Shown here: positions 39,048-48,726 of the stretch, piece by piece
Numbering within the stretch: position 1 is the stretch's first letter
How the letters are laid out: every line of letters starts with the position of its first letter
Source of the DNA: Acinetobacter baumannii
GTDB taxonomy: Bacteria > Pseudomonadota > Gammaproteobacteria > Pseudomonadales > Moraxellaceae
NCBI RefSeq assembly: GCF_016508585.1
Contig: NZ_JADVOP010000011.1
Location: forward strand, 45,229-109,228
Reading direction: 5' to 3'
DNA: 64,000 nucleotides
Program-made: the position numbers and the translations under genes
Notes under the pieces: model-generated
The model's database searches: none
Told to the model about the DNA's origin: nothing
Seen by the model: the letters and a program-made list of their open reading frames with translations, nothing else

Positions 39048-39872
39048 ATGAAAAATAAAGCTGCTCAATCTAAAGCTTGGAAAACGGTTCAAATTGCACG
39101 TCACCCTGAACGCCCGCAATTTTTGGATTATGTAGGCGAAATTTTCACTGAATTCGATACCTTGCATGGTGATCGCCTATATGGTGATGATGGTGCAATG
39201 GTCGGTGGTTTGGCGCGTTTTAATGGTCAGCCTGTCATGGTTGTTGGTCAGCATCGAGGTCGTAGTACCCGTGAAAAATTACAACATAACTTTGGGATGT
39301 GTAATCCAGAAGGTTATCGTAAGTCACAGCGTCTGTTGGACATGGCAGAACGTTTTAATCTTCCAGTATTTACATTTATTGATACGATGGGGGCTTACCC
39401 GGGTATTGGTGCTGAAGAACGCGGACAAGCAGAAGCGATAGCAACCAGTCTTGCGCAACTTTCAAGTCTTAAAGTTCCTGTTATTGCAACAGTTTTAGGT
39501 GAAGGTGGCTCTGGAGGAGCATTGGGAATTGGTGTGGCAGATCGTGTGGTTATGCTGTCTCATAGTATTTATTCAGTGATTTCACCAGAAGGCTGTGCTT
39601 CTATTTTATGGAAAACAGCGGACAAAGCGGAACAAGCCAGTGAGGCACTTGCACTTACAGCAGACAAACTCAAAGCATTGGGTGTGGTTGAATATGTGGT
39701 CGATGAAGGCGAGGGAGCACATTTGCAACCATTTGAGGTTATGGAAAAACTCAAAGATGTGTTAAAACAAGCGCTTGATGAATTACAGCCTATGACTGCG
39801 GAAGAGCGATGCGAAGCACGTTATCAACGTTTAATGAAGTTTGGCAGCGACAATTTAGGTCTTGCTTCTTAA
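39048..39872 (+). CDS. accA: Acetyl-CoA carboxylase carboxyltransferase alpha subunit
   Basis: This 274-residue subunit lacks part of the N-terminal extension found in the longer E. coli AccA (about 319 aa) but holds the core motifs: [40 protein letters not shown], and the acyl-CoA-binding [17 protein letters not shown]. With AccD it transfers CO2 from biotin to acetyl-CoA, the first step of fatty-acid synthesis. The tilS reading frame begins inside its end (64-bp overlap). Confidence 0.92.
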   Translation: MKNKAAQSKAWKTVQIARHPERPQFLDYVGEIFTEFDTLHGDRLYGDDGAMVGGLARFNGQPVMVVGQHRGRSTREKLQHNFGMCNPEGYRKSQRLLDMAERFNLPVFTFIDTMGAYPGIGAEERGQAEAIATSLAQLSSLKVPVIATVLGEGGSGGALGIGVADRVVMLSHSIYSVISPEGCASILWKTADKAEQASEALALTADKLKALGVVEYVVDEGEGAHLQPFEVMEKLKDVLKQALDELQPMTAEERCEARYQRLMKFGSDNLGLAS

Positions 39873-41188
39873 AACAGCACTCCCAATTTGCTGAAAATAC
39901 CCATTTTCTTGTCGGATGCAGTGGTGGCATGGATTCCATGCTATTACTGCATTTGATGGCACAGTTTTTCCCTCACCACGTTCGTGCAATATACGTCAAC
40001 CATCAGCTACAAACCGCCAGTGATGAATGGGCTGAGTTTGTTGCTCAGCAATGTATCCTCTTAAAAATTCCCTGCATTATTCAAAATGTACAGGTTGCAG
40101 CAGGCAATCTTGAAAATCAAGCGCGCCAAGCCCGCTATGATGCTTATCTACAACATATCAAAACTGATGAAGTATTGGTACTCGCCCATCATCAACAAGA
40201 TCAAGCTGAAACTCTGATTTTACGGCTATTGTCAGGTGCAGGTGTTGCAGGATTATCTGCGATGAAATCAAAAGATCAGCGTGAACAGTTGACCATTTGG
40301 CGACCATTATTGGATATTTCACGTGAGCAGATTTGCCAATGGGTGCAACAGTTACAGATTGCCTATGTCAATGATCCGACTAATCTCGATACACAGTATG
40401 ATCGTGCGTGGTGTAGGCATGAACTTTGGCATATTTTGCAAAGTCGTTATCCCAAAATGCAACAGGCATTGGCACGCACCAGTTATTTGATGCAGGACGC
40501 CAATGAAATTCTCAATGATGTGCTGCAACAAGATCTCCTTTTTTGTGGAGATGAAGAAAAGCTTGATTTAGTAAAACTCAAGCAATTGTCATTGGCTAGA
40601 CAGCGACAGCTTTTATCTTCCTGGATGAAAGGGCAGGACACCTATCGACCAGCTTTTGAAATGGTGCAACGCTTACAGGATGAAGTGATAAACTCTAAAA
40701 CAGACTCGCAAGCAGCATTACACTGGAATCATTTCTACTATTTACGCTACCAAAATCATTTATATCGGGTAGAACAACAACAGTATTTAGCGGCTCAATC
40801 GAAACAGCAAGTTCCCGAACAGACATTTCAGTTTCATCTTCATCAGCAACTACAATTCACATCTGGTGTATTTCAGATTGAACGCTCTAAAATAGGTCTA
40901 TCTTTTGCATTATTTGACCAGAAGCTGACATTGAAACCACGTTTAGGTGGTGAAAAAATTCATCTTTATGGCAGAATAGGTACTTGGCCGTTAAAAAAGG
41001 CGATTCAAGAAGCACATATTTTTCCGTGGATGCGTCATACAATTCAAATATTAAGTGTAGATAATGTTATGCTTGGGGTGTTTACACCAAATGGTTTTTG
41101 GTTGGCACAGTCGGAATACTGTGAAGTCGGTGGTTGGCAACCAAATTTAATCTCTAAGATAAAAACTAAGGTCGAGTGTGATTCATGA
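39809..41188 (+). CDS. tilS: tRNA(Ile)-lysidine synthase
   Basis: This 459-residue ATP-dependent enzyme adds lysine to C34 of tRNA-Ile (CAU) so it reads AUA. The PP-loop motif [10 protein letters not shown] is at residues 36-45. The conserved [19 protein letters not shown] and a C-terminal domain are present. The start at 39809 lies within accA and overlaps it by 64 bp, which gives the N-terminal extension before the PP-loop. Its stop overlaps the proC start by 4 bp, so tilS and proC are coupled. Confidence 0.92.
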   Translation: MRSTLSTFNEVWQRQFRSCFLKQHSQFAENTHFLVGCSGGMDSMLLLHLMAQFFPHHVRAIYVNHQLQTASDEWAEFVAQQCILLKIPCIIQNVQVAAGNLENQARQARYDAYLQHIKTDEVLVLAHHQQDQAETLILRLLSGAGVAGLSAMKSKDQREQLTIWRPLLDISREQICQWVQQLQIAYVNDPTNLDTQYDRAWCRHELWHILQSRYPKMQQALARTSYLMQDANEILNDVLQQDLLFCGDEEKLDLVKLKQLSLARQRQLLSSWMKGQDTYRPAFEMVQRLQDEVINSKTDSQAALHWNHFYYLRYQNHLYRVEQQQYLAAQSKQQVPEQTFQFHLHQQLQFTSGVFQIERSKIGLSFALFDQKLTLKPRLGGEKIHLYGRIGTWPLKKAIQEAHIFPWMRHTIQILSVDNVMLGVFTPNGFWLAQSEYCEVGGWQPNLISKIKTKVECDS

Positions 41189-42015
41189 GTGCAGCTTTAA
41201 ATTGTAATATTACTTTCATTGGTGGTGGGAATATGGCTCAAGCCCTAATCGGTGGCTTATTGAGTCGTGGATTACCTGCTACGCGTATTACAGTTTCTGA
41301 TCCCTTTGAAAAAATTCGACTGTTGTTGCAAGAAAAAGATGTCCATGTCACTGAGGACAATATCGAAGCGATCAAACATGCAGATATTGTTGTATTTGCT
41401 GTAAAACCTCAAGTTTTAGGAAGTGTGCTGAAGCCGTTGAAGGGGCTGCTGGATGACAAACTGCTGATTTCGATTGTTGCAGGTGCTGAAATTAAAACAA
41501 TTGCAGATTTGACAGGCAGTGAGCGAATTGTTCGTGTAATGCCGAATACGCCTGCATTGGTTCAGACTGGTGCGCATGGTATCTATGCCAATGAAGACGT
41601 GACTGCAAAAGACCGTGAATTAGCCACACAGGTTCTTGCGGCAACAGGTTTAACCATTTGGGTAAATTCAGAGGCACAGATTGATGCTGTAACCGCAGTT
41701 TCGGGTTCAGGTCCTGCATATTTCTTCTATATGATGGAAAGTATGATCCGTGCGGGTAAAAATATGGGGTTGGATGAAAAAGTAGCAACAGCATTGACGT
41801 TGCAAACCGCATTGGGCGCAGCACAAATGGCAATTACCAGTTCTAGCGCTCCATCTGATTTACGTAAAAACGTAACTTCTCCGAATGGTACAACTCAAGC
41901 GGCTTTAGAAGTATTTGATCGCGCTCAAATCTCTCAAAATATTCAAACAGCTTTGGCTGCTGCGCAGAAGCGTAGTCAGGAATTGGCTCAAGAATTAAGC
42001 GACAGTATTAAATAA
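41185..42015 (+). CDS. proC: Pyrroline-5-carboxylate reductase
   Basis: This 276-residue enzyme does the last step of proline synthesis, reducing pyrroline-5-carboxylate with NAD(P)H. The N-terminal Rossmann motif ITFIGGGNMAQALIGGLL and the C-terminal substrate signature GSGPAYFFYMMESM with a downstream NVTSPNGTTQAALEVF block are intact. The ATGA overlap with tilS and the 25-bp gap to yggT define a tilS-proC-yggT operon. Confidence 0.95.
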   Translation: MSAALNCNITFIGGGNMAQALIGGLLSRGLPATRITVSDPFEKIRLLLQEKDVHVTEDNIEAIKHADIVVFAVKPQVLGSVLKPLKGLLDDKLLISIVAGAEIKTIADLTGSERIVRVMPNTPALVQTGAHGIYANEDVTAKDRELATQVLAATGLTIWVNSEAQIDAVTAVSGSGPAYFFYMMESMIRAGKNMGLDEKVATALTLQTALGAAQMAITSSSAPSDLRKNVTSPNGTTQAALEVFDRAQISQNIQTALAAAQKRSQELAQELSDSIK

Positions 42016-42040
42016 TTTTTGATTTTAGGAACGTTCAAGT

Positions 42041-42610
42041 ATGGGTGCAAATTCTGCGCAAATTTTTGGCATTATTATTAACGTAGCGATTTTGCTCGTA
42101 TTCTTTCGTTTTTTAATGCAATTGGCGATGGTCAGTCCATACAATCCTGTGGTGATGTCGACAGTCAAGGCAACCAAAATTGTAGATCTATTTAGCCGAA
42201 TTTTTCCAACGATGGCGAAAGGGCGGGTCAATACTGCTGCCTTGGTTTTGGTTGTGGTGTTATACCTACTAAAAATTTTCGGCATGATGTATTTGCAAGG
42301 TGCGATGCCAAACAGTCCTGTACACCTCATTATTCTTACTTTTGTGACCATGATTCAGGACTTGATTCGTTTTTGTCGTTATTTAATTTTTGCGACAATT
42401 ATTTTAAGTTGGGTGGTGATGTTTACTCAATCAAGATCGCCTTATATTGAAGTGATTCAAGAGTTGGCAGAGCCATTATTGGCGCCGTTCCGTCGAATTA
42501 TGCCGAATATGGGAATGATTGATCTTTCTCCTATCTTGGCAATCTTGGCATTGATCATTGCTGAAAAAGTCATGGAATATGCCGCAATTGCGCTGCTGAC
42601 AGGTCTTTAA
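42041..42610 (+). CDS. yggT: YggT-family membrane protein
   Basis: This 189-residue inner-membrane protein of the YggT family has two copies of the short membrane unit (about residues 10-110 and 105-185). The conserved segment IQELAEPLLAPFRRIMPNMGMIDLSPILAILAL is split over residues 140-180. Linked in various bacteria to osmotic or cell-division functions, with an unclear molecular role. It ends the operon and a terminator follows. The accessory region starts about 300 bp downstream. Confidence 0.88.
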   Translation: MGANSAQIFGIIINVAILLVFFRFLMQLAMVSPYNPVVMSTVKATKIVDLFSRIFPTMAKGRVNTAALVLVVVLYLLKIFGMMYLQGAMPNSPVHLIILTFVTMIQDLIRFCRYLIFATIILSWVVMFTQSRSPYIEVIQELAEPLLAPFRRIMPNMGMIDLSPILAILALIIAEKVMEYAAIALLTGL

Positions 42611-42656
42611 TAGGCATATTCTTTTGCCTTCAAAAAGATTGATGGTTCTTTATTTA

Positions 42657-42689
42657 AAACCGAGTTGTATAACCAACTCGGTTTTTTTT
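42657..42689 (+). terminator. Intrinsic terminator after yggT
   Basis: The stem AAACCGAGTTG / CAACTCGGTTT with eight T residues. Confidence 0.95.
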
Positions 42690-42869
42690 ATAGGTTGTTG
42701 ATGTTATTGTTTGCATAAAAAAAATATGCGCATGTGAATAAACATCATCATTGCCTTTAATGTAGAAATAGATGGGAATTATCAATTATTTTTAAGAAGG
42801 TTTTATCATTTTTTAATATTTTTAAAGATTCTGGTAATTTCAATACGAATTGATTTTATTTATATAACT

Positions 42870-42901
42870 TGATAAAACCACAAGTATGTGTGGTTTTATC
42901 A
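42870..42901. terminator. Perfect hairpin at the edge of the accessory region
   Basis: A 13-bp perfect stem TGATAAAACCACA / TGTGGTTTTATCA ends ten bases before the first transposon-end-like repeat. It lies between the yggT terminator and that repeat and serves no visible gene, so it may be the terminator of a gene lost when the element inserted. The 180 bp between 42690 and 42869 are AT-rich with no feature. Confidence 0.55.
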
Positions 42902-42910
42902 ATGATATTT

Positions 42911-43066
42911 TGTGTCACGTGACGCGCGTCGTCAGATGACACATAAGTTGTCATTTTCTATTTTAGAAATTCAAAAGCTTAGCGATTCTTGCGACACATG
43001 ATAACAAAATATAACGACATAACCTATGTGAATATCATGAAGACGTGATGTATCTGCTGTCATTTT
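42911..43066 (+). repeat. Transposon-end-like repeat array, copy A
   Basis: Block starting TGTGTCACGTGACGCG. It holds GTCAGATGACACATAAG and TTGTCATTTT (42931-42957), GCGACACATG (42991), AACGACATAA (43013) and TGTCATTTTG (43058). The first three markers recur at exactly the same spacings (60 and 83 bases from GTCAGA) in copy B at 48108-48263, in the same orientation. Repeated GACA-n7-TGTC sites close to one end are typical of TnsB/TniA binding arrays in Tn7/Tn5053-class transposons. Function is inferred. Confidence 0.6.
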
Positions 43067-43297
43067 GATAAAGGTACATAAATTCATGAAAAGCATAAAT
43101 TATGAAACTTATGTAAAATAATTTTAATTTTTTGTTAACAATATATCTGTATGTAATTAATATAAAGAGTGAATGAAATTGATAGCTTATTTTTAACACG
43201 ACAAATTTTGTCGTAGGGATAGCATTTTTAACTTATAAAAATGTGCTTAATGTTAATATTTCAGTACTAACTTTACTAAAACTTAAAAGAGGAAAAT

Positions 43298-44005
43298 ATG
43301 TCTAATAATGTATGGACAACAACGATTATGTTTGATGAAAACTATCGGGTATTTGAGTTAACTTTTCCAGGGTTATTTGATTATCCAGAGTTTAATAAAC
43401 TAAACAGGGCAGAAGCAACAGCAGAGGAAAAAGAGAAAAAAAAAGAAATGACTCAAAAGAGTATAGAAATAATTAAACGATATCATAAAGGTGAAAGGCT
43501 AGACCCTGCTAATGTACCGACTATTTTGTATGCACATGGTTTTGGAAAAACGGTTAAACTACCTAGCTTTTTTCGTACCCAAGATGGCTTTGTGATTCTC
43601 ACTGAAGAGTGTGCCAATGTACTGAAAAAGTTTCGTTTAGGAGGAAATGCACTCTACCCTTTATCTTTTTTTGATATTCAGCTCAATGAGTTGGTAAATG
43701 ATCAAACCTATTATTTTTTCAATATTACCGAATTAAGAAGTTATTTACGTCCTGAGTATTGCACAGAAGAATTAACAAAATATAGAAATACTCGACATAA
43801 CGGTTATCAACTTTTTGAGTTATACCATGCGGACTATGCAGATCATGCTATTGCCATAAAAAAAGAGGCTGTTGAATGCGATATTGATTTATGGAGAGAT
43901 CCTGAGCTTGATAATTCAATTTTTATGTCTGATGAACTTAAGAAAGCTTTAGATGAAGCTCAATTGAGTGATGCATGGCAATTATTTTTATGTGATCTTA
44001 AATAA
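43298..44005 (+). CDS. DUF1629/Imm11-like putative immunity protein
   Basis: This 235-residue soluble protein resembles the DUF1629/Imm11 group of immunity proteins found beside polymorphic toxins. The middle reads SFFRTQDGFVILTEECANVLKKF, and near the C-terminus DIDLWRDPELDNSIFMSDEL matches the family's closing motif (xxDIWRxxxxxxxxFVSxxL). It lies 36 bp upstream of a large RTX protein with an N-terminal nuclease-like segment, so it probably neutralises that protein in the producing cell. Immunity-before-toxin order is unusual. GAGGAAA precedes the ATG. Confidence 0.6.
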   Translation: MSNNVWTTTIMFDENYRVFELTFPGLFDYPEFNKLNRAEATAEEKEKKKEMTQKSIEIIKRYHKGERLDPANVPTILYAHGFGKTVKLPSFFRTQDGFVILTEECANVLKKFRLGGNALYPLSFFDIQLNELVNDQTYYFFNITELRSYLRPEYCTEELTKYRNTRHNGYQLFELYHADYADHAIAIKKEAVECDIDLWRDPELDNSIFMSDELKKALDEAQLSDAWQLFLCDLK

Positions 44006-44041
44006 AAACAATTAGAAAATAAAAAATTAGGAACAATACAT

Positions 44042-47000
44042 ATGGCTTCTTCACCTTCTTTCCAAGTCCATCATATTTTACCTGTTGAACTCTTTAATAG
44101 TGAATTTAAGAAAGAATTAAATGATCTTTTAGGGAGTGATACATCACAAGTTACAGATAAAACCTATAAGAATACAGCTTTACAATCATTTAATAATCGA
44201 ATTGCTTTATATTCTGATGCTGATCGTGCAGAGATGGCGAAAGCTTTACAAGACAGTGGACACCCTATTTCTGATATTCCGATTGGTGCATCACAGCATT
44301 ATACTCAACATCCTGAATATAATAAGGCTGTTAAACAATGGGTTAAGGAAATTATAATTGATGGTAATTTAACGGTCGATCAAAAAAAACTAGCAATTGT
44401 TGATTTGCAGGTAACTCTTAGAGAAGGGTTGGTTAGTGGTGAAATTATCTTAAATGGCGATAAAGACATTGCTAAACAAAGTATCAATAATTATTTAGAT
44501 CAACATGCCATAACGGTGGAGCAATTAAAAAATGCCGATTCAGAGCGTTTTAAACAGGCAGAAACACGATTAGAAACATTTGCTGAAAATGACATAAAAT
44601 ATGCGAAAGTGGCAAATGAAACTGTAACAGTTAATAACGAAGGTAAGACAAGTGCTGGAAATGTGGAGTTTACCAAAACGGCTATAGCTGAAGCTATTGA
44701 GATTATAAAAAACCAATCTTACGATTCAATTCCTTTAACGGAAGCGATGAGAAATGATTTGGAAAAATTAATTAATGGGGATCGTAGTCTTAGTGACACT
44801 AATAAAAAAATAATTATAGAAAACTATACGCATGCTAAAGCTTATGTAAATGGTATTACAGATAAGCCACCTTCTGGTGTTTATGAAAAGTTGGTGAATT
44901 CCTCTGCTGATCTCATCAAAAACCAACAAAAAACAAATCAACTCACAGAATTTTTAAAAAATAACGCGCTTTCAGATGCTGAAAAATCAAATATTCAAAA
45001 TGAAATTTCTAGGCTACAAGCTGAAAAAGTCATTATTGATGCAGAAATTACAAAAATTCAGGGAACTAAAGAATCTATAATTGTAGATGTAAAGCTTGGA
45101 TCGCAACGTGGGTATGTAGACCTTCAAGTTGTAGCAGATGCATTAAATAAATCACTAAAACTTGTAAATGGGAGTTTAGAAACAGTAAGGCAAGATACTC
45201 AACAAATCATTAAAAATAATATGCTCCAAGTTGAAAATGGGCAAATTAAACTTAATCCTGAAATGGCCAACAATTTAGGAAAATATTTAAGTGACAGCTT
45301 GATTGGTGGAAAGGTTGGCGCAGGTGTTATGGCAGCCGATTTTCTGAATAATACCTTTGAAGGATTGGTTGTTGGCCTAGAAACTGGTAATTGGAAACCA
45401 TTTCAACAACAAGCACAAGAATATGGACCTCAAGCCGTCATAGGAACAGTCATATTTGCTGCTGGCGCAGAATTAGTGCCTGTTATAGCTGGATTGCTTG
45501 GTGTACCAGTATTGGGTGAGGTAGTTTTAGCGGGTATTCTCTTATACGGTGCTTATCAGGGAGGTAAAGCTGTAGGGGAGCTTTTATATAAACTTTATAA
45601 TCATATTGCTGAAAATGGTATCGATTTACCTTTTGGGCTAGATAAACTATTCGATCCAAATAATATTTCAAAATGGGTAGATGATGTTACTCCAGATTTT
45701 ATCAAAGATTGGTTTGGTCTAAACCGTGAAGGGCATCATTACTACTATGACCCTCTTATCTTGGATTTAGATGGTGATGGTATTGAAACAGTTGCACACA
45801 ATAAGCTGAATGGTGCATTGTTTGATAATGATGCTGATGGGCTTAAGACTGCTACGGGTTGGGTAAGTCCACATGATGGATTACTAGTTTTAGACCGTAA
45901 TGGAGATGGTATCATTAATGATGGCACAGAAGTCTTTGGTGATAACACAAGTCTTAAAAATGGTGAAAAAGCGAAACATGGTTTTGATGCTTTAGCTGAT
46001 TTAGATACAGATAAGAATGGAAAAGTTGATGCTAATGACGAAGATTTTAATAAACTGAAAGTTTGGAGAGATTTAAATCAAGATGGTAAAAGCCAAGAAA
46101 ATGAATTATTTAGTCTAACCGATTTAGGGATTAAGTCTTTAAATGTAAATTATAAGGATACAAATACAATTTTGGCAGGAAACAACATCCTTACTCAAGT
46201 TGGCTCTTATGAGAAAATGGATGGCACTACCCATACAATGGGAGATGTTAATTTTAGTTTTGATTCAATTTATAGTGAATTCACGAATAGAATTGAAGTA
46301 AATAAAGAAATACAAGATCTGCCAGATTTAAAAGGATATGGTCGAGTTCGTGATCTCCATGAAGCAATGGCTCAATCATCTAATCTCGAACAACTTGTAA
46401 GACAGTATGAGTCTGCACAAACAACGGAAGCACAAAGAGAATTATTACCTGCCTTATTAAAAGCATGGGCTAAAACTGACCCTTCATATCATGAATATAC
46501 AGAAGGATTATGGGAGTCAATGGTAAGTTCGAATGGACAGGGTGTAGGTATTGCTGGTGGAAATAGAGGACCAACGATTAGTTTTGATAAGGTTGATCCA
46601 GCAATTCAATCTGCTTTTAATGCAGCTAAATCTAAAGTTGGTGTTATTGATTCCTTTATGGGAACTAAAACAGAAAAACTCTTTTATATTCGTGAAGACG
46701 ATATTATCAAGACAACTAAAGCAATTAATAATATTTATGATGATATTACTTTCTCTATTTATAAAGGTCTTTATGGGCAAACTGCAATTTATCAGAATTA
46801 TGCTGATCAAATAGAAAAAGAATGGATTTTAAAAGATAACAGTGACATTGGATATATTCAGAATTTTAAAAATGTTGAGACATTATTTGAGACAAAGTTC
46901 TCATTTGATACTAAGAATACTTTTATTGAATTAATTGAATTTACTGACCATATTTCGAATGTGTATAGTGATATTCCTAAGAAGGGATTCGATGGTCTTC

Positions 47001-48049
47001 AATCACTTATTTTTGAGAATTATGAAAAATTTGATGATAGTACATTAGTTGAAATCAATAGTTTCCTTGCTAAATATTCAACAGCATTTGTATATCTTGC
47101 TGGCACTAGTGGTATAGATGTTCTAAATGGAACATCTAAGTCAGAAATCCTATTAGGTGGTGCAGGCGATGACACTCTAAATGGTGGTGATGGAGTTGAT
47201 ACCCTTTCAGGAGGCTCTGGTAATGATCAACTTTATGGTGGTTTAGGTGCGGATACTTTAATAGGTGGAACGGGAGATGACTATTTAGATGGAGGTTATC
47301 AAGGTGATACCTACATCTTCTCGAAAGGACATGGTCAAGATACAGTTTCGGACTATAGCGGTGGTCAAGCTGGTGAAGACATACTGAAGTTTACAGATGT
47401 CAACTTTACAGATGTTAAATTCACAAAAGCCAGTGATGATCTATTGTTATGGGGTTATTCAGAAGGCGATAGTGTCCGTATAAAGAACTTCTTTAATAGC
47501 AGTACCTATGAGATAGAACAATTTGTATTTGCAGATCAAACGATCACAATGCAGGATTTCCGTAATAATGGTATGACGTTCCATGGTACATCAGGGGATG
47601 ACACGATTAATGTGTGGACAGGCAAGAGTTATGCATTAGGCGGTGATGGCAATGACATCTTAAATGGTAATAGTGGTATTGATTACCTAGAAGGGGGTTC
47701 TGGCAATGATCAACTTTATGGTGGTTTAGGTGCAGATACAGCAATATTTAAACTTTTACAAGGATTTGAAAGTGATGGAACAGGTGGAAATGGCTTTGAT
47801 ACTTGGTCTGACTTTAATACAAGTCAAGGTGATAAAATTGATATATCGGACTTATTGATTGGTGAAGTTAGTAAGGAAAATTTAAACCAATATTTATTGT
47901 TTGAAAAAAATGGTTCAACCATAACCTTAAGTCTTGACCGTGATGGCAGTGAAACTAATTATTCTAACAATAAAATATTAATTCTTAATAACCAAACGAA
48001 TTTGAACAGTTTGGATGATTTAATTAAAGTGGATGCATTTTTAATTTAA
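44042..48049 (+). CDS. RTX protein with N-terminal AHH-like nuclease segment
   Basis: This is a 1335-residue protein. Residues 1-105 resemble an AHH/HNH toxin nuclease: VHHILPVELF (paired histidines), FNNRIALYSD and HYTQHPEYNKAVKQWVKEI. Residues 110-400 are polar and helical. Residues 410-510 are a Gly/Ala-rich hydrophobic stretch. Residues 570-695 are calcium-binding (LDLDGDGIETV, DRNGDGIINDGTEVFGD, DLDTDKNGKVDAND, DLNQDGKSQENEL). RTX nonapeptides occur at 1020-1096 and 1180-1235 (GGAGDDTLNGGDG; SGNDQLYGGLGADT twice). There is no signal peptide: RTX proteins leave by type I secretion with a C-terminal signal. No T1SS genes lie in this window. The nuclease domain at the N-terminus, with an immunity-like gene upstream, suggests an interbacterial toxin. 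Confidence 0.75.
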   Translation: MASSPSFQVHHILPVELFNSEFKKELNDLLGSDTSQVTDKTYKNTALQSFNNRIALYSDADRAEMAKALQDSGHPISDIPIGASQHYTQHPEYNKAVKQWVKEIIIDGNLTVDQKKLAIVDLQVTLREGLVSGEIILNGDKDIAKQSINNYLDQHAITVEQLKNADSERFKQAETRLETFAENDIKYAKVANETVTVNNEGKTSAGNVEFTKTAIAEAIEIIKNQSYDSIPLTEAMRNDLEKLINGDRSLSDTNKKIIIENYTHAKAYVNGITDKPPSGVYEKLVNSSADLIKNQQKTNQLTEFLKNNALSDAEKSNIQNEISRLQAEKVIIDAEITKIQGTKESIIVDVKLGSQRGYVDLQVVADALNKSLKLVNGSLETVRQDTQQIIKNNMLQVENGQIKLNPEMANNLGKYLSDSLIGGKVGAGVMAADFLNNTFEGLVVGLETGNWKPFQQQAQEYGPQAVIGTVIFAAGAELVPVIAGLLGVPVLGEVVLAGILLYGAYQGGKAVGELLYKLYNHIAENGIDLPFGLDKLFDPNNISKWVDDVTPDFIKDWFGLNREGHHYYYDPLILDLDGDGIETVAHNKLNGALFDNDADGLKTATGWVSPHDGLLVLDRNGDGIINDGTEVFGDNTSLKNGEKAKHGFDALADLDTDKNGKVDANDEDFNKLKVWRDLNQDGKSQENELFSLTDLGIKSLNVNYKDTNTILAGNNILTQVGSYEKMDGTTHTMGDVNFSFDSIYSEFTNRIEVNKEIQDLPDLKGYGRVRDLHEAMAQSSNLEQLVRQYESAQTTEAQRELLPALLKAWAKTDPSYHEYTEGLWESMVSSNGQGVGIAGGNRGPTISFDKVDPAIQSAFNAAKSKVGVIDSFMGTKTEKLFYIREDDIIKTTKAINNIYDDITFSIYKGLYGQTAIYQNYADQIEKEWILKDNSDIGYIQNFKNVETLFETKFSFDTKNTFIELIEFTDHISNVYSDIPKKGFDGLQSLIFENYEKFDDSTLVEINSFLAKYSTAFVYLAGTSGIDVLNGTSKSEILLGGAGDDTLNGGDGVDTLSGGSGNDQLYGGLGADTLIGGTGDDYLDGGYQGDTYIFSKGHGQDTVSDYSGGQAGEDILKFTDVNFTDVKFTKASDDLLLWGYSEGDSVRIKNFFNSSTYEIEQFVFADQTITMQDFRNNGMTFHGTSGDDTINVWTGKSYALGGDGNDILNGNSGIDYLEGGSGNDQLYGGLGADTAIFKLLQGFESDGTGGNGFDTWSDFNTSQGDKIDISDLLIGEVSKENLNQYLLFEKNGSTITLSLDRDGSETNYSNNKILILNNQTNLNSLDDLIKVDAFLI

Positions 48050-48068
48050 TGAAGTTTTAGGAAGCAAA

Positions 48069-48095
48069 AAAACCGCCATTCATGGCGGTTTTCTC
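48069..48095 (+). terminator. Intrinsic terminator of the RTX gene
   Basis: The stem AAAACCGCCAT / ATGGCGGTTTT with a two-base loop (TC) and flanking A and T runs, 20 bp after the stop. Confidence 0.9.
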
Positions 48096-48107
48096 AATAA
48101 TAACTTA

Positions 48108-48263
48108 TGCGTCGCAAATGACAACCGTCAGACGACACATAAGCTGTCATTTTAGGTTTCATAGAATCAATGGTTTGTAGCTTTAGGCGACAAATATGGA
48201 CAATAGGTAACGACACAATAGTTGTCATTTTACGTTAAAAATGACACTAGGAGTGTCATTTTT
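48108..48263 (+). repeat. Transposon-end-like repeat array, copy B
   Basis: Begins TGCGTCGCAAATGACAACC; then GTCAGACGACACATAAG with CTGTCATTTT (48127-48153), GCGACAAATA (48187), AACGACACAATAG with TTGTCATTTT (48209-48231), and a perfect palindrome AAAATGACACT / AGTGTCATTTT (48238-48262). Two direct copies of CGACACATAAGCTGTCATTTT-type sites (48132 and 48211) lie in one orientation. It aligns without gaps to copy A over about 100 bp. Probably one end of the transposon whose tnsA/tniABQ genes lie at 57886-63377. The palindrome at its right side could also be a terminator. Confidence 0.65.
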
Positions 48264-48726
48264 TGAAATCGTAAAAGTCGATTTTTATTAGTTAGTGTTT
48301 CTGGATAATTTTCTGACTCAAACCAAACCTCATTAAATATTTGGACAATCGATAGCTGACGTTGCTGGTAGCCTTTTGCACATGAGAGGTGTAGAAGACC
48401 TGTCACCCTACATCCACCATCGACTTTTAACTCCACTAAACGGAATATGCTCAATTTCATCAAGTTGATTAGGTCATTAGATAACTGCTTAATAGTATAG
48501 TATTTGCTTGAAACTTGAGAATTCAGAGTCTTATCAAAATATCATATTTAATTTTTCGATGAGTTAACTGAAATCCTGTTGTCAACATATTTTATCTCTA
48601 ATAGTCAATGGCTTACTATATATGGTAAGGTAGTGCCGATATTATAGGCTTAAAGTATAAGTGTCTTTTTAAGACATAATTAAAGTAAATATTGATCTAA
48701 TAAAATTAAGCAAGGGGTAATAGTAA
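48264..48726 (+). other. Promoter region of the STAND gene
   Basis: About 460 bp between the repeat array and the next gene. A minus-strand frame (77 codons, 48230-48463) overlaps the repeat palindrome and looks spurious. A promoter for the STAND gene is expected here, but I cannot fix it. Confidence 0.4.

Noticed and set aside
42931..43025. Possible CRISPR or XerC/D site because of spaced GACA/TGTC repeats.
   Set aside because: There is no regular repeat-spacer pattern, and the sites match the style of TnsB/TniA binding arrays better than pdif sites.
48230..48463. Minus-strand frame of 77 codons next to the STAND gene.
   Set aside because: It starts without a visible ribosome site, ends inside the palindrome of repeat copy B, and shows no recognisable domain. 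I treat it as chance.
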